This document shows positions 45,000 through 53,251 of a DNA stretch of 64,000 nucleotides, piece by piece. Source of the stretch: JANQGG01 sp964642175 (GTDB lineage: Bacteria; Bacteroidota; Chlorobiia; Chlorobiales; Chloroherpetonaceae); the NCBI GenBank assembly GCA_964642175.1, contig CAZXOK010000004.1, positions 305,641-369,640 on the forward strand. Reading direction: 5' to 3'. The translations under genes were made by a program, and so were the position numbers. Each line of letters begins with the position of its first letter. Within the stretch, counting starts at the first letter, position 1. Below the pieces are notes generated by a model. It was given only the letters and a program-made list of their open reading frames with translations. It was not told where the DNA came from and did no database searches.

Positions 45000-45565
45000 T
45001 CATACAGACTTTTTCACCGGATAAAAGTCAATGATATCATCATATTTACCAGGTGTTAATCGTTCTTTCACTTCATCGATAGTCTTTGGCGGTGGCACGA
45101 TTACTTTATCTCCGGGTTTCCAATTAGCCGGACAAGCCACCGAATGTTTATCTACCGTTTGCAACGCATCTACCGCACGGATAGCGGCCGTTTTGCTTTC
45201 GCCATGAATCATAGCAAACCGTTTAGCTACACTCATATCTATATCCGCAATAATGGGGAATGGGATCTCAACACCCAGTTTTTCTTTAATATTTTGTGCC
45301 CAGGCCACGTGGGCATGAATACTGTCTATACTCTGACCTATTAACTTCACTTTTCGTTTTTTGAGTTCATAATATTCTCAGCAAATCCTACAAATTCCCT
45401 GGTAAAAACAGGTGTAAAGTCTGCTGGATGAGAAAATAAAATAGCCCAACTGTCTTTTTTAAACTTACTGGATGTGATCTGGCCATGTGTTGTGATGGCT
45501 GTAAATTCGGGGGTTTTTTTACCAATTTTCGGCATTGGAATCACAGATTGGCCTTGTTCTTCCAT
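45000..45565 (-). pseudogene. 1-Cys peroxiredoxin (Prx6-like), frameshifted and without catalytic Cys
   Basis: Two overlapping frames together encode one Prx6/AhpC-like protein of about 188 residues. The upstream part (45347-45565, 72 residues) has FSHPADFTPVF, where family members have the peroxidatic cysteine in PVCT; here it is phenylalanine (TTT). It stops just before the downstream part (45000-45350), which continues with VKLIGQSIDSIHAHVAW. The junction needs a -1 shift at TCAAAAAACG, consistent with loss of one A from a run of seven. That site is also an A_AAA_AAC slippery heptamer (45356-45362). An AGGAGA Shine-Dalgarno (45572-45577) remains. Two lesions favour a decaying gene; an assembly error could explain only the frameshift. 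Confidence 0.75.
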
Positions 45566-45910
45566 GATTTATCTCCTGGTTTTATTTAAATACTTTATAA
45601 ACAAACAACTGCCTTGCTTTTATTGCTGTCAATAGGATAATATCAAAAATGTTTTTTATACATATGATTTCCAAATTATACCCGTGACACATGGTATTTA
45701 GAAAAAATCAGTGCCATTGTTAGCTATAAAGCCTGTAATGGAATCAAAGAGGTTTTATGTAATTTGGTTAATACTATGCCACATTAACCTTAAGACATAA
45801 CTTGATTGATATTAACGAAGGAGAACCGATTTTTAAGTGCCTTAAAAACGAACTAAGCCTGTGATGAGTTTATCTTTAAAGTAAGTTTAACTGGCTAATT
45901 CATAAAACCT
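45566..45910. other. 345-bp divergent intergenic region
   Basis: It lies between the broken peroxiredoxin (leftward) and the eight-cysteine gene (rightward). No gene seen. It holds the Shine-Dalgarno of the peroxiredoxin and an inverted repeat at 45766-45789. Confidence 0.5.
45766..45789. promoter_or_regulatory. inverted repeat in divergent promoter region
   Basis: Perfect 7-bp arms GGTTAAT (45766-45772) and ATTAACC (45783-45789) around 10 bases. Position between divergent genes suits an operator. Speculative. Confidence 0.3.
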
Positions 45911-46438
45911 ATGCCGAAAATAAAATCCTTAAAACTTCGTTTATTCAACTGGATAATTAAGGTCTCAGGAAATCATAAGGCGGCTCGAAGGGCTGCATCT
46001 GCTATTCTTTTTATGGAATTAAGCGGTATCAAATGGTATAGTATGAGATGGCATTGGAATAATACACACAGAATCCTACAAAATCTCTACACGACCATAA
46101 AAAAAGAAATGAGGGGATACCAGGAACCAATCTTCCATGTGAATCCCAATGTGATTATCTGTAAAGATTTTTCATGCCTCAGAAGCCAGGAAGGTGGATG
46201 CGATTCCGGAGAATTTACAGCTAAATGCCACGAGTCTTGTTTCGGTGTAAAAGAGAACGAAAATGGCACTTTAACCTCTACGTGGATAGACGCAGCCGGT
46301 GAGCCAACCTGGTTACATTTATCGTGCCGAGATTGCAGGTATTATCAAACCCAATGCAAGGGTATCGATCCAAAAGTTATAGAAGAAATAAAAAAACATC
46401 GTTTGCCAGACTATGCATCTGAGCAAGAATTTGCTTAA
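45911..46438 (+). CDS. hypothetical protein with eight-cysteine cluster
   Basis: A 175-residue protein. The N-terminal 70 residues are basic and helical (ARRAASAILFMELSGIKWYS). The C-terminal half carries eight cysteines in the order C-x4-C-x7-C-x8-C-x3-C, then after a 30-residue insert C-x2-C-x6-C, suitable for zinc or iron-sulfur clusters. I recognise no family. It precedes the PTPS/QueD gene by 26 bp and may be cotranscribed with it, but no functional link is evident. It has no signal peptide and no Shine-Dalgarno. Confidence 0.7.
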   Translation: MPKIKSLKLRLFNWIIKVSGNHKAARRAASAILFMELSGIKWYSMRWHWNNTHRILQNLYTTIKKEMRGYQEPIFHVNPNVIICKDFSCLRSQEGGCDSGEFTAKCHESCFGVKENENGTLTSTWIDAAGEPTWLHLSCRDCRYYQTQCKGIDPKVIEEIKKHRLPDYASEQEFA

Positions 46439-46464
46439 AAAACTATTCGCATATTACATTTATT

Positions 46465-46959
46465 GTGAACATTACTGCTAAAAAAAACGAACAAGAAGAT
46501 TATAACGAGTTGATCAACACCCCTCACATTTTATATGTAACGAGGAAAGCTCATTTTAACGCAGCTCACAGATTAAATAATCCAAATTTAAGTGATCAGG
46601 AAAACGAGGCCTTATTTGGGACTTGCAATAATTTATGCGGACATGGACATAATTACGAAATTGAAATTACGCTTAAAGGACCTGTGAATGAAAAAACAGG
46701 TTATGTTTTCGATCTAAAAATCCTTGATGAACTAATTGAGAAGCATATAACTTCTAAAGTTGATCATAAACATCTAAATTATGATGTGGATTTTTTAAAA
46801 AACTTAAACCCATCAGCAGAAATCTTAGCAATAAGCTTTTGGAACATCCTAAAAGAAAAAATTGAAGCCACAGCACACACAAAGGCAACTCTTTACGAGG
46901 TGAAAGTATATGAATCGGAACGGAATTTTGTGAGCTATCGTGGACATAAACAAGTTTAA
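46465..46959 (+). CDS. 6-pyruvoyl/6-carboxy-tetrahydropterin synthase (PTPS/QueD)
   Basis: A 164-residue PTPS-fold protein with a GTG start. Zinc histidines are in HFNAAHR and GHGHNYEIEI, the catalytic cysteine in FGTCNNLCGHGH, the aspartate/histidine in VDHKHLN, and the pterin-binding glutamate in VYESERNFVSY. It converts dihydroneopterin triphosphate to carboxy- or pyruvoyl-tetrahydropterin. The CNN..GHGHNY form is closer to PTPS of the eukaryotic type than to E. coli QueD. folE, which makes the substrate, starts 25 bp downstream, and tgt elsewhere in the window would use queuosine precursor. I cannot tell queuosine from other pterin use. Confidence 0.9.
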   Translation: MNITAKKNEQEDYNELINTPHILYVTRKAHFNAAHRLNNPNLSDQENEALFGTCNNLCGHGHNYEIEITLKGPVNEKTGYVFDLKILDELIEKHITSKVDHKHLNYDVDFLKNLNPSAEILAISFWNILKEKIEATAHTKATLYEVKVYESERNFVSYRGHKQV

Positions 46960-46984
46960 TCTCTCTAATTTAATTGATACAATC

Positions 46985-47704
46985 ATGAAAAACTCTGACA
47001 TTACCCGGAATGGACACCAGAACGGCCACCATAATGGGACGCAACAGGCTTTCATCGACGCAGAAACCGAAGAGCTGGGCAATGAACACATTTCCACAAA
47101 CCTGGAAACACCGCTTCGCGACGACGCTTTTGCCATAGATGATGACTTGAAGATGGAGCTTATTGCAAAACATTTTGAGGATATTATGAACATTATGGGA
47201 CTGGATCTCACAGACGACAGTCTCAAAGGTACACCGAAGCGTGTGGCTAAAATGTACATAAAAGAAATTTTCAGCGGTTTAAATCCACAAAACAAGCCGA
47301 AAATCGCTCTGTTCGATAACTCTTACCAGTACAACGAAATGCTGGTAGAAAAAGATATTATAGTTCATTCTACCTGCGAACATCACTTTATCCCAATTCT
47401 TGGCAAAGCCCATATAGGCTATATATCCAATGGGAAAGTTATTGGCCTTTCCAAAATTAACCGGATCGTTCAGTACTATGCCAAACGACCTCAGGTTCAG
47501 GAACGCCTGACCATGCAAATTGCCAACGACTTGAAAGAAACACTTCAGACCGAAGATGTAGCTGTTGTAATCGATGCCAAGCACCTTTGTGTGTCTATGC
47601 GAGGTGTTGAAGATGTTGGCAGTAAAACTGTTACTTCTGCATACATGGGTAAATTTAAAAACACCCAAACCAGGGAAGAGTTTTTAAAGCATATTTATGG
47701 ATAG
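46985..47704 (+). CDS. folE: GTP cyclohydrolase I
   Basis: A 239-residue FolE from the ATG at 46985 (a GTG at 46940 would overlap the PTPS gene). The first 55 residues are a His/Asn/Gly-rich and acidic extension (GHQNGHHNG). The catalytic domain has zinc ligands in STCEHHF and HLCVSMRGV, plus GLSKINRIVQYYAKRPQVQERLT. It converts GTP to dihydroneopterin triphosphate for folate and queuosine. It directly follows the PTPS gene and ends at a terminator, giving a small pterin operon. Confidence 0.96.
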   Translation: MKNSDITRNGHQNGHHNGTQQAFIDAETEELGNEHISTNLETPLRDDAFAIDDDLKMELIAKHFEDIMNIMGLDLTDDSLKGTPKRVAKMYIKEIFSGLNPQNKPKIALFDNSYQYNEMLVEKDIIVHSTCEHHFIPILGKAHIGYISNGKVIGLSKINRIVQYYAKRPQVQERLTMQIANDLKETLQTEDVAVVIDAKHLCVSMRGVEDVGSKTVTSAYMGKFKNTQTREEFLKHIYG

Positions 47705-47727
47705 CAGATCCATGTTTTTAATATTAG

Positions 47728-47756
47728 AAAAGCAGGGCTAAGTCCTGCTTTTTTTT
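47728..47756 (+). terminator. rho-independent terminator after folE
   Basis: Stem AAAAGCAGG (47728-47736) / CCTGCTTTT (47744-47752), 7-base loop that can add a G-T pair, T8 tract to 47756. Confidence 0.88.
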
Positions 47757-47819
47757 ATTTAGACCCATTGTGCTAACTTTGCTTTAAAATACAATCACAA
47801 ACAAGTTGTTCTTGAGTTC

Positions 47820-48524
47820 ATGCCTGTTTATTTCAGCTATCATAAAATCACCTCACGGATAGATTTTGGTATTTGCACCCGATCACCCCAGGCTTTTAAA
47901 AATGATGTGGCCTATATCGCATCACTGCCCAAATGTGATCAACCGGTTATCTCTTTTGATGATGGCTATACCGACACCTATACACATGCCTTCCCTACCC
48001 TATCTGAATTTGGATTAACAGGGACCGTTTTCGTGATTTCGGATATGATTGGCAAAAAGAATACATGGGATGCCAATTTTTTTGGTTCATTTTCCCATAT
48101 CAGTAAAGAGCAAATCTCTGAACTGGCCCGGCATGGTTGGGTTATTGGCAGTCACACCAAAACCCATCGCTCGCTGAACCGCTTAAAGCCTGCTGAGCTA
48201 AAAGAGGAATTATTGCGATCTAAACAAGATCTGGAAGATTTAACTGGCCGGGCGGTTGAGAGTATTTCATTCCCCTTTGGCCATTACAATAAGCAGGTTA
48301 TTGAAACTTGCAGGTCTATTGGGTATAAAACAGCTGTTTCGATAGCAAAAGCCACCGAAGATGGCTTTGTTCAACGTAGCCTGGCTGTATATCGCTTTGA
48401 CTCTTTAAACCAGCTAAAAGCAAAATTATCTCAACAAAACTTTGAACTGCTTAGGTTAAGAGCTATCAATTCGTTTTCTAACTTAACCGTTGTGATGCAC
48501 CAACTCAAGACGTATAATTTCTAA
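47820..48524 (+). CDS. polysaccharide deacetylase (NodB-like)
   Basis: A 234-residue single NodB domain. Metal and catalytic residues are in ISFDDGYTDTY (motif 1) and IGSHTKTHRSL (motif 2, H-x3-H), with FPFGHYNKQ (motif 3). It removes acetyl groups from chitin-, peptidoglycan- or exopolysaccharide-type N-acetyl sugars. No signal peptide is visible, so it may act in the cytoplasm or on a membrane-linked precursor. The AI-2E family gene follows three bases downstream. Substrate unknown. Confidence 0.88.
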   Translation: MPVYFSYHKITSRIDFGICTRSPQAFKNDVAYIASLPKCDQPVISFDDGYTDTYTHAFPTLSEFGLTGTVFVISDMIGKKNTWDANFFGSFSHISKEQISELARHGWVIGSHTKTHRSLNRLKPAELKEELLRSKQDLEDLTGRAVESISFPFGHYNKQVIETCRSIGYKTAVSIAKATEDGFVQRSLAVYRFDSLNQLKAKLSQQNFELLRLRAINSFSNLTVVMHQLKTYNF

Positions 48525-48527
48525 TTT

Positions 48528-49736
48528 ATGACAGAACAAACGCTATCCCGTTACCTTATACTCGGACTTTCTACACTAGCTGTTATTTTCTTTGCATTTG
48601 AAATTCATCCGTTTCTGAATCCACTGATTTTATTTCTCCTGTTAGTCTTTACACTCTACCCTCTTCGCGAGAACACCTACGCCAAACGCCTGCTTTGGAT
48701 TACAGTTATTTTCTTTGCGCTCTGGTTTATGAATATGATGACGGGCCTGCTCGCCCCGTTCATTTTTGCATTTCTCCTGGCCTACTTATTTGAACCTTTC
48801 ATGAACTGGCTTTGCGATAAACGTGTGCCAAGGTGGTTGGCCTCCATTGTTATTACACTTATTGGCACTGTGGGGCTTATACTTATCGTAGTTTTAATTG
48901 TTCCTGAAGTCTCCCGCCAGATCTCTGCCTTGCTGATCTTAAGTAAAAAACTGCCGGATAAATTAATTGAATGGGTTCGCGCGCTAACAAGCATTGAGCT
49001 TCTGGAAAAACTAAATATCGATCTCACCATAATTGAGACCGAATTAAAAGAGATTATCAAAAGCAAGGTTGGGGATGTAGGAAAAATCACAGCATCTTTT
49101 GCCACTACAGTAGCCCAAAGTATACCCAAATTAATTTCAATTATATTTAACATTATTTTGATCCCAATTCTATCGTTCTATTTTCTGAACGATTTTGAAA
49201 ACATTAAGTCCTCTTTTTATAAGGTTGTACCAAAAATCTATATGACCTCGATACATAAATACCTGGAGCTGGCAGGCAGTATTTTCAGACAATATCTGCG
49301 AGGTTATTTGATAATTATGACCATAGAAATTCTGCTCTACATCGGTATTTTTACGCTGATCGGATTGAAATACCCACTTGTTTTGGGGATTGTAGCCGGA
49401 GCCATGTTGTTTGTACCTTATATTGGAATTTTTATATCGATTTCATTAACCCTGATTGTTATCCTTATTGGCAGCCCTTCTTACGGGCAACCCATCCTCT
49501 TTTCAGCTATTGCCTATACAGTTATGCAATCGCTGGAAAACTTCATATTTATACCAAAAATTGTGGGGGAACGAGTAAATCTGAACCCGATCCTGATTTT
49601 CCTCTCAATCATCTTGTTCAGTTACTTTATTGGATTTATGGGTATCCTGATTGCAATACCTGTAACAGCCTTTATTGTTGCTGTTTACAAGCATGAATTA
49701 TTTGGCGAGCCTCTCGCCTTACAAAAGAAGATATAA
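48528..49736 (+). CDS. AI-2E family transporter (PerM/YdiK type)
   Basis: A 402-residue integral membrane protein with about eight hydrophobic segments and the central amphipathic region (about 150-210) of the UPF0118/AI-2E exporter family. IIFNIILIPILSFYFLND and the C-terminal FIPKIVGERVNLNP are family features. Members include autoinducer-2 exporter TqsA and Na+/H+ antiporters, so the substrate cannot be given. It is probably cotranscribed with the deacetylase gene. It converges with marR, five bases away. Confidence 0.9.
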   Translation: MTEQTLSRYLILGLSTLAVIFFAFEIHPFLNPLILFLLLVFTLYPLRENTYAKRLLWITVIFFALWFMNMMTGLLAPFIFAFLLAYLFEPFMNWLCDKRVPRWLASIVITLIGTVGLILIVVLIVPEVSRQISALLILSKKLPDKLIEWVRALTSIELLEKLNIDLTIIETELKEIIKSKVGDVGKITASFATTVAQSIPKLISIIFNIILIPILSFYFLNDFENIKSSFYKVVPKIYMTSIHKYLELAGSIFRQYLRGYLIIMTIEILLYIGIFTLIGLKYPLVLGIVAGAMLFVPYIGIFISISLTLIVILIGSPSYGQPILFSAIAYTVMQSLENFIFIPKIVGERVNLNPILIFLSIILFSYFIGFMGILIAIPVTAFIVAVYKHELFGEPLALQKKI

Positions 49737-49741
49737 TTCTA

Positions 49742-50191
49742 TTAATCTCTTAGTTTATCAAGAAGCCGGTTTAAATCTTCGGCTTCATGGTTGTTGAGCG
49801 TTGTAAAGGAGTTATAGACGGAGCGGGTTTGCATATCGAGTTGGTCTAATAAAGACAGCCCTTTTTGAGTGATCATCACATCCATTTTCCGACGATCCCT
49901 GGTAGAATGTTTCCTTTCGGCCAGGCCTTTTTCAACCAAACGTTGCACCAATCTTGAAGCATCGGGTTGTTTATCCAACATGCGTTCTCTGAGGCGTTTT
50001 ATAGAACAAGGGTCGGGGTATTGACCACGTAAAATCCTGAGTATATTGTATTGTTGATTGGTGATACCTGAAGCTTTGAACAATTGGGCAAAGCGTTCGT
50101 TTAGCCAATGAAATGTGCGGAAGATATTTACCGAGAGCTTATGATACTCCGATTCAAATGTTTTCTGCGAAATTTCATTTTCAAGCTTCAT
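49742..50191 (-). CDS. MarR-family transcriptional regulator
   Basis: A 149-residue winged-helix protein of the MarR fold: N-terminal dimer helix, a helix-turn-helix with SIKRLRERMLDKQPDASRL and the wing RKHSTRDRRKMDVMITQKG. These dimers bind AT-rich palindromes and release on ligand binding. It lies 56 bp downstream of yceI, but a terminator sits in that gap, so expression may come by read-through. A 12-bp palindrome before the CruA-like gene is a candidate operator. The first in-frame ATG is used. Confidence 0.92.
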   Translation of the reverse strand: MKLENEISQKTFESEYHKLSVNIFRTFHWLNERFAQLFKASGITNQQYNILRILRGQYPDPCSIKRLRERMLDKQPDASRLVQRLVEKGLAERKHSTRDRRKMDVMITQKGLSLLDQLDMQTRSVYNSFTTLNNHEAEDLNRLLDKLRD

Positions 50192-50203
50192 AATTTTTGT
50201 AAT

Positions 50204-50234
50204 AAAAAAAGCCCCCTGACAACCGGCAGAGGGC
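50204..50234 (-). terminator. terminator between yceI and marR
   Basis: Stem GCCCCCTG (50211-50218) / CAGAGGGC (50227-50234), one G-T pair, 8-base loop; on the minus strand the hairpin is followed by T7 (complement of 50204-50210). It ends only 13 bp before the marR start, leaving little room for a separate marR promoter. Confidence 0.82.
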
Positions 50235-50247
50235 CTGGTGTATAAGC

Positions 50248-50832
50248 CTATTTTTTATCTAACTGGATATTACCTTCAATGTAGACAGTTTTACCGACCA
50301 CGGCGCCACCTGTTTCCATCAGTTTGTTCCAGGTTAAACCGTAATCAAACCTGTTTATCTCTCCCATAAGCTTGAAACCGGCTTTATCTTTGCCCATGAA
50401 ATTTTTTACGATACCGTTATAAACCACGTCAAGTTCTACAGGCTTGGTAATATCGCGAATGGTTAAGTCGCCTACCAGCTTGTATTTATTTCCTTCAACT
50501 TTTGTAAAGGAGGTGCTTTTAAATATGATTTTTGGAAATTGATCGGCATTGAAAAAATCAGCAGATTTGAGATGATTGTCGCGTTTTTCAATATCTGTAT
50601 CAATACTGGCGACATCAATTTCAAAACTTGCCTGGCTGCCTTCAAAGCTATTGTCGTCTGTCTTTACCGTTCCCGAGTAGGATTTGAACAACCCTTCAAC
50701 ATCGGTAATTACAAGGTGAGAGACCGAAAAACCAATTTTGGAGTGAGCCCTGTCAAATACCCAGGTTTCTGAAGCCATCGCCACTGTTGAGGTTGAAAAC
50801 AGTAGCATTAATGCAAGAAGAATCTTTTTCAT
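50248..50832 (-). CDS. YceI-family periplasmic isoprenoid-binding-like protein
   Basis: A 194-residue YceI/lipocalin-like protein with signal peptide (cleavage near VAMASE). Family features are TWVFDRAHSKIGFSVSHLVI at the mature N-terminus, FDVDVASIDT-type residues (FEIDVASIDTDIEKRDNHLK), LVGDLTIRDITKPVELDV and NRFDYGLTWNK. YceI proteins bind long isoprenoids in a beta-barrel. It is divergent from the CruA/CruP-like gene, which fits a carotenoid or isoprenoid link. marR lies downstream. Confidence 0.93.
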   Translation of the reverse strand: MKKILLALMLLFSTSTVAMASETWVFDRAHSKIGFSVSHLVITDVEGLFKSYSGTVKTDDNSFEGSQASFEIDVASIDTDIEKRDNHLKSADFFNADQFPKIIFKSTSFTKVEGNKYKLVGDLTIRDITKPVELDVVYNGIVKNFMGKDKAGFKLMGEINRFDYGLTWNKLMETGGAVVGKTVYIEGNIQLDKK

Positions 50833-50931
50833 AACATTTAGATGTTTAAAGTTGATAAGGAAAAAAAACTTAATTTACCTGACATGAGTTTTCATTAATG
50901 ACATATCGGAATGTTAAAGAACCATGATTTG

Positions 50932-50971
50932 ACATGTTATACGGGTCTGACAATTATATGTTATAACATGT
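50932..50971. promoter_or_regulatory. nested palindromes between yceI and the CruA-like gene
   Basis: A perfect 12-bp palindrome ATGTTATAACAT (50958-50969) lies inside a larger inverted repeat, ACATGTTATA (50932-50941) with TATAACATGT (50962-50971). Three copies of a CATGTTAT-like half-site result, 33-72 bp upstream of the gene at 51004. The size and AT content suit a MarR-type dimer site, and marR is the nearest regulator. Confidence 0.5.
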
Positions 50972-51003
50972 ATTATTTTTTTTAAGATTTATTTCACACA
51001 CCA

Positions 51004-52545
51004 ATGACTCTCGAAGAACTAAAGAATTCCCATCCCTTGGTTTATAAATACTTCTCCAAATTAGAATACGGCCAGGAATCGCTTTCCAGACTGCAGGAAC
51101 TGGACAAGTATTGGACTAAAATCGGTAGAAGGGATTATGAAAAAGTTATTTTTTCTGATGCAGATCTCTCCCCCGACCATAAAATATCGGGTGAATTCGA
51201 TCTCATCTATGCCGGTGCCACACTTGGAGCCGTGCATGCAGCCGCTATGAGTGCCAGATATGGGAAAAACGTTCTTTTGCTGGATAAACATACCCCCGGG
51301 AAAACCCATCGCGACTGGAACATCTCCTATGGCGAGCTCAAACGAATGGTCACACTGGGGCTCTTCACCGAAAAAGACCTCGAGGAGTTAATCACCAAAA
51401 AATATAAAACAGGCTTTGTTGAGTTTGCCTCTACCGAAACTCCAACGCGGTTATATCTCGATGAGGTTCTCGATTGTGTGGTAGAATCGGATCTGATTTT
51501 GGGAAAAGTGATGGCTATCATATCTCAAAATTCTGAAAACCTGATTCTTGAGAAAACAACGTTCAAACGATGTTTTGTGCAGCCGGATGGTATTGTTGTT
51601 GAAGTTGAGTCGCGCCAGGGCGAGCTACTTTATTACAAGGCCAAAGTATTGGTAGATGTAATGGGAGTAATGTCTCCGATTGCCATGGAGCTTAACGAAG
51701 GAATGCCTCAGACACATATATGCCCGACAGTTGGAACAGTAGCAAGCGGTTTAGAGAATGTTGATTACGACACAGGTGAGATCCTGGTAAGCACTGAACC
51801 GGCAGATACTTCAGCCGGTAGCGGCCGGCAGCTTATCTGGGAAGGTTTTCCAACAAGCGACAGCGAAATTACAACTTACCTGTTCTTTTACGACCGGATA
51901 TTATCGGATAACGATAAATCGCTGTTAAACCTTTTCGAAACTTATTTTCAGAAACTGCCACAATACAAAAAACCCGGTCCGGATTTTGACGTTAAAAAGC
52001 TGGTTTATGGCATTATTCCGGCTTATCATCACTCAGGTACTCAAAAATCCAGGCAAACGGCTCACGACCGGATCCTCTTGCTTGGCGACTCTGCCACGCT
52101 TTCTTCACCACTCACTTTTTGTGGCTTTGGTTCTATGGTTCGTAACCTGGAACGAACAGCATCAATTTTAAACAACTGCCTGAACTCGGACCGGTTTACC
52201 AAGACAGATCTGGACAAGATCAGCCCGTTTGAGCCCAATGTGGCTATCATGTCGAACCTGATGAAATTCATGTGCTTTAATCACAGGACAGACGACGCCA
52301 ACTTTGTTAATGATCTGATGAATGAAATCATGAAAGTTCTGGATGGACTGCCTCCACGCTATGCCGTATCTATGTTCAGGGATGAAATGAGCCTGACCGA
52401 TTTCAACAAACTCATCTTAACGGTTGGTAAAAAATACCCGAAAATATTTGAGATCACTTTTAGAAAACTTGGGGTATCGGGCAGTATGAGCTGGTTACAG
52501 AATTGGTTGGGCTGGAGTCTGAATCCAGAAGAACGTGTAGCTTAA
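51004..52545 (+). CDS. CruA/CruP-like FAD-dependent lycopene cyclase homologue
   Basis: A 513-residue flavoprotein. The dinucleotide-binding region is FDLIYAGATLGAVHAAAMSARYG, followed by the segment RDWNISYGELKRMVTLGLF that is characteristic of the CruA/CruP lycopene cyclase group of green sulfur bacteria and cyanobacteria. A second FAD motif is RILLLGDSATLSSPLTFCGFG. The first glycine of the classical GxGxxG is alanine (AGATLG). CruA cyclises lycopene; CruP has a disputed, non-cyclase role. No other carotenoid gene is in the window, so the substrate is open. Divergent from yceI with shared palindromes upstream. Confidence 0.75.
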   Translation: MTLEELKNSHPLVYKYFSKLEYGQESLSRLQELDKYWTKIGRRDYEKVIFSDADLSPDHKISGEFDLIYAGATLGAVHAAAMSARYGKNVLLLDKHTPGKTHRDWNISYGELKRMVTLGLFTEKDLEELITKKYKTGFVEFASTETPTRLYLDEVLDCVVESDLILGKVMAIISQNSENLILEKTTFKRCFVQPDGIVVEVESRQGELLYYKAKVLVDVMGVMSPIAMELNEGMPQTHICPTVGTVASGLENVDYDTGEILVSTEPADTSAGSGRQLIWEGFPTSDSEITTYLFFYDRILSDNDKSLLNLFETYFQKLPQYKKPGPDFDVKKLVYGIIPAYHHSGTQKSRQTAHDRILLLGDSATLSSPLTFCGFGSMVRNLERTASILNNCLNSDRFTKTDLDKISPFEPNVAIMSNLMKFMCFNHRTDDANFVNDLMNEIMKVLDGLPPRYAVSMFRDEMSLTDFNKLILTVGKKYPKIFEITFRKLGVSGSMSWLQNWLGWSLNPEERVA

Positions 52546-52642
52546 GCCAACTAAACATTACAGTTGCTTGAACTCAAAAAAATACGTACATAGTATTTAG
52601 TGATTCTTAATTCTTTTGTTCTAAAAATCCCCTCGATGAGCA

Positions 52643-53251
52643 ATGCCTGAGCTGAATATGAGTAAACCAAACCTGATCTTTTTAACTGGATTTAGCACAT
52701 CGGGTAAATCAACCATTGGGCCCCTTCTGGCCAACACGTTGGGATTTGAGTTTTTAGATTTAGACAAGAATATTGTAGAACTGGAAGGCCAATCCATAAA
52801 TGAGATTTTTAAAACCAAGGGGGAAACTTACTTCAGGGATCTGGAATACAACCTTCTGTGTAAATTAACCATGAATGAAGATATGGTGATTGCATTAGGT
52901 GGTGGGACCGTCCAGCAGGAGAGGTGTCTGGAAACCATTCTGCAGTCTGGCACCCTGGTGTACCTAAGATCCGATCTGGACACACTTGTCAGACGACTTT
53001 CTCATAAAACCGATCGGCCACTTATTAAAGGCTCTCACGGAGAAAAACTCAGTAAAGAACAAATCAAAGAAAAGATCCTGGCTATGCTTCAGGAGAGGGA
53101 ACCAAAATATTTAAAAGCCCAAATTACCATTAATACAGACAAAACACCATTAGGGCAAACAGTAGAACATCTGACCCGAATGGTTGAAAAGTATATGCGG
53201 CAGAAAACCAGACAAAACCAATCACAAAAACCTAAACCCTATAGAAATTGA
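52643..53251 (+). CDS. aroK: shikimate kinase
   Basis: A 202-residue P-loop kinase: Walker A GFSTSGKST, DLDKNIVELEG (shikimate-binding DxD region), IFKTKGETYFRDLE, IALGGGTV, and the lid RPLIKG. It phosphorylates shikimate in the aromatic amino-acid pathway. An alternative start is the ATG at 52658 (MSKPN). Its stop overlaps the TTG start of aroB (TTGA), so the two genes are translationally coupled. The C-terminal 25 residues are a basic Gln/Lys-rich tail beyond the usual kinase end. Confidence 0.95.
   Translation: MPELNMSKPNLIFLTGFSTSGKSTIGPLLANTLGFEFLDLDKNIVELEGQSINEIFKTKGETYFRDLEYNLLCKLTMNEDMVIALGGGTVQQERCLETILQSGTLVYLRSDLDTLVRRLSHKTDRPLIKGSHGEKLSKEQIKEKILAMLQEREPKYLKAQITINTDKTPLGQTVEHLTRMVEKYMRQKTRQNQSQKPKPYRN

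Noticed and set aside
47279..47668. Minus-strand frame of 129 residues within folE
   Set aside because: Shadow of a conserved catalytic domain.
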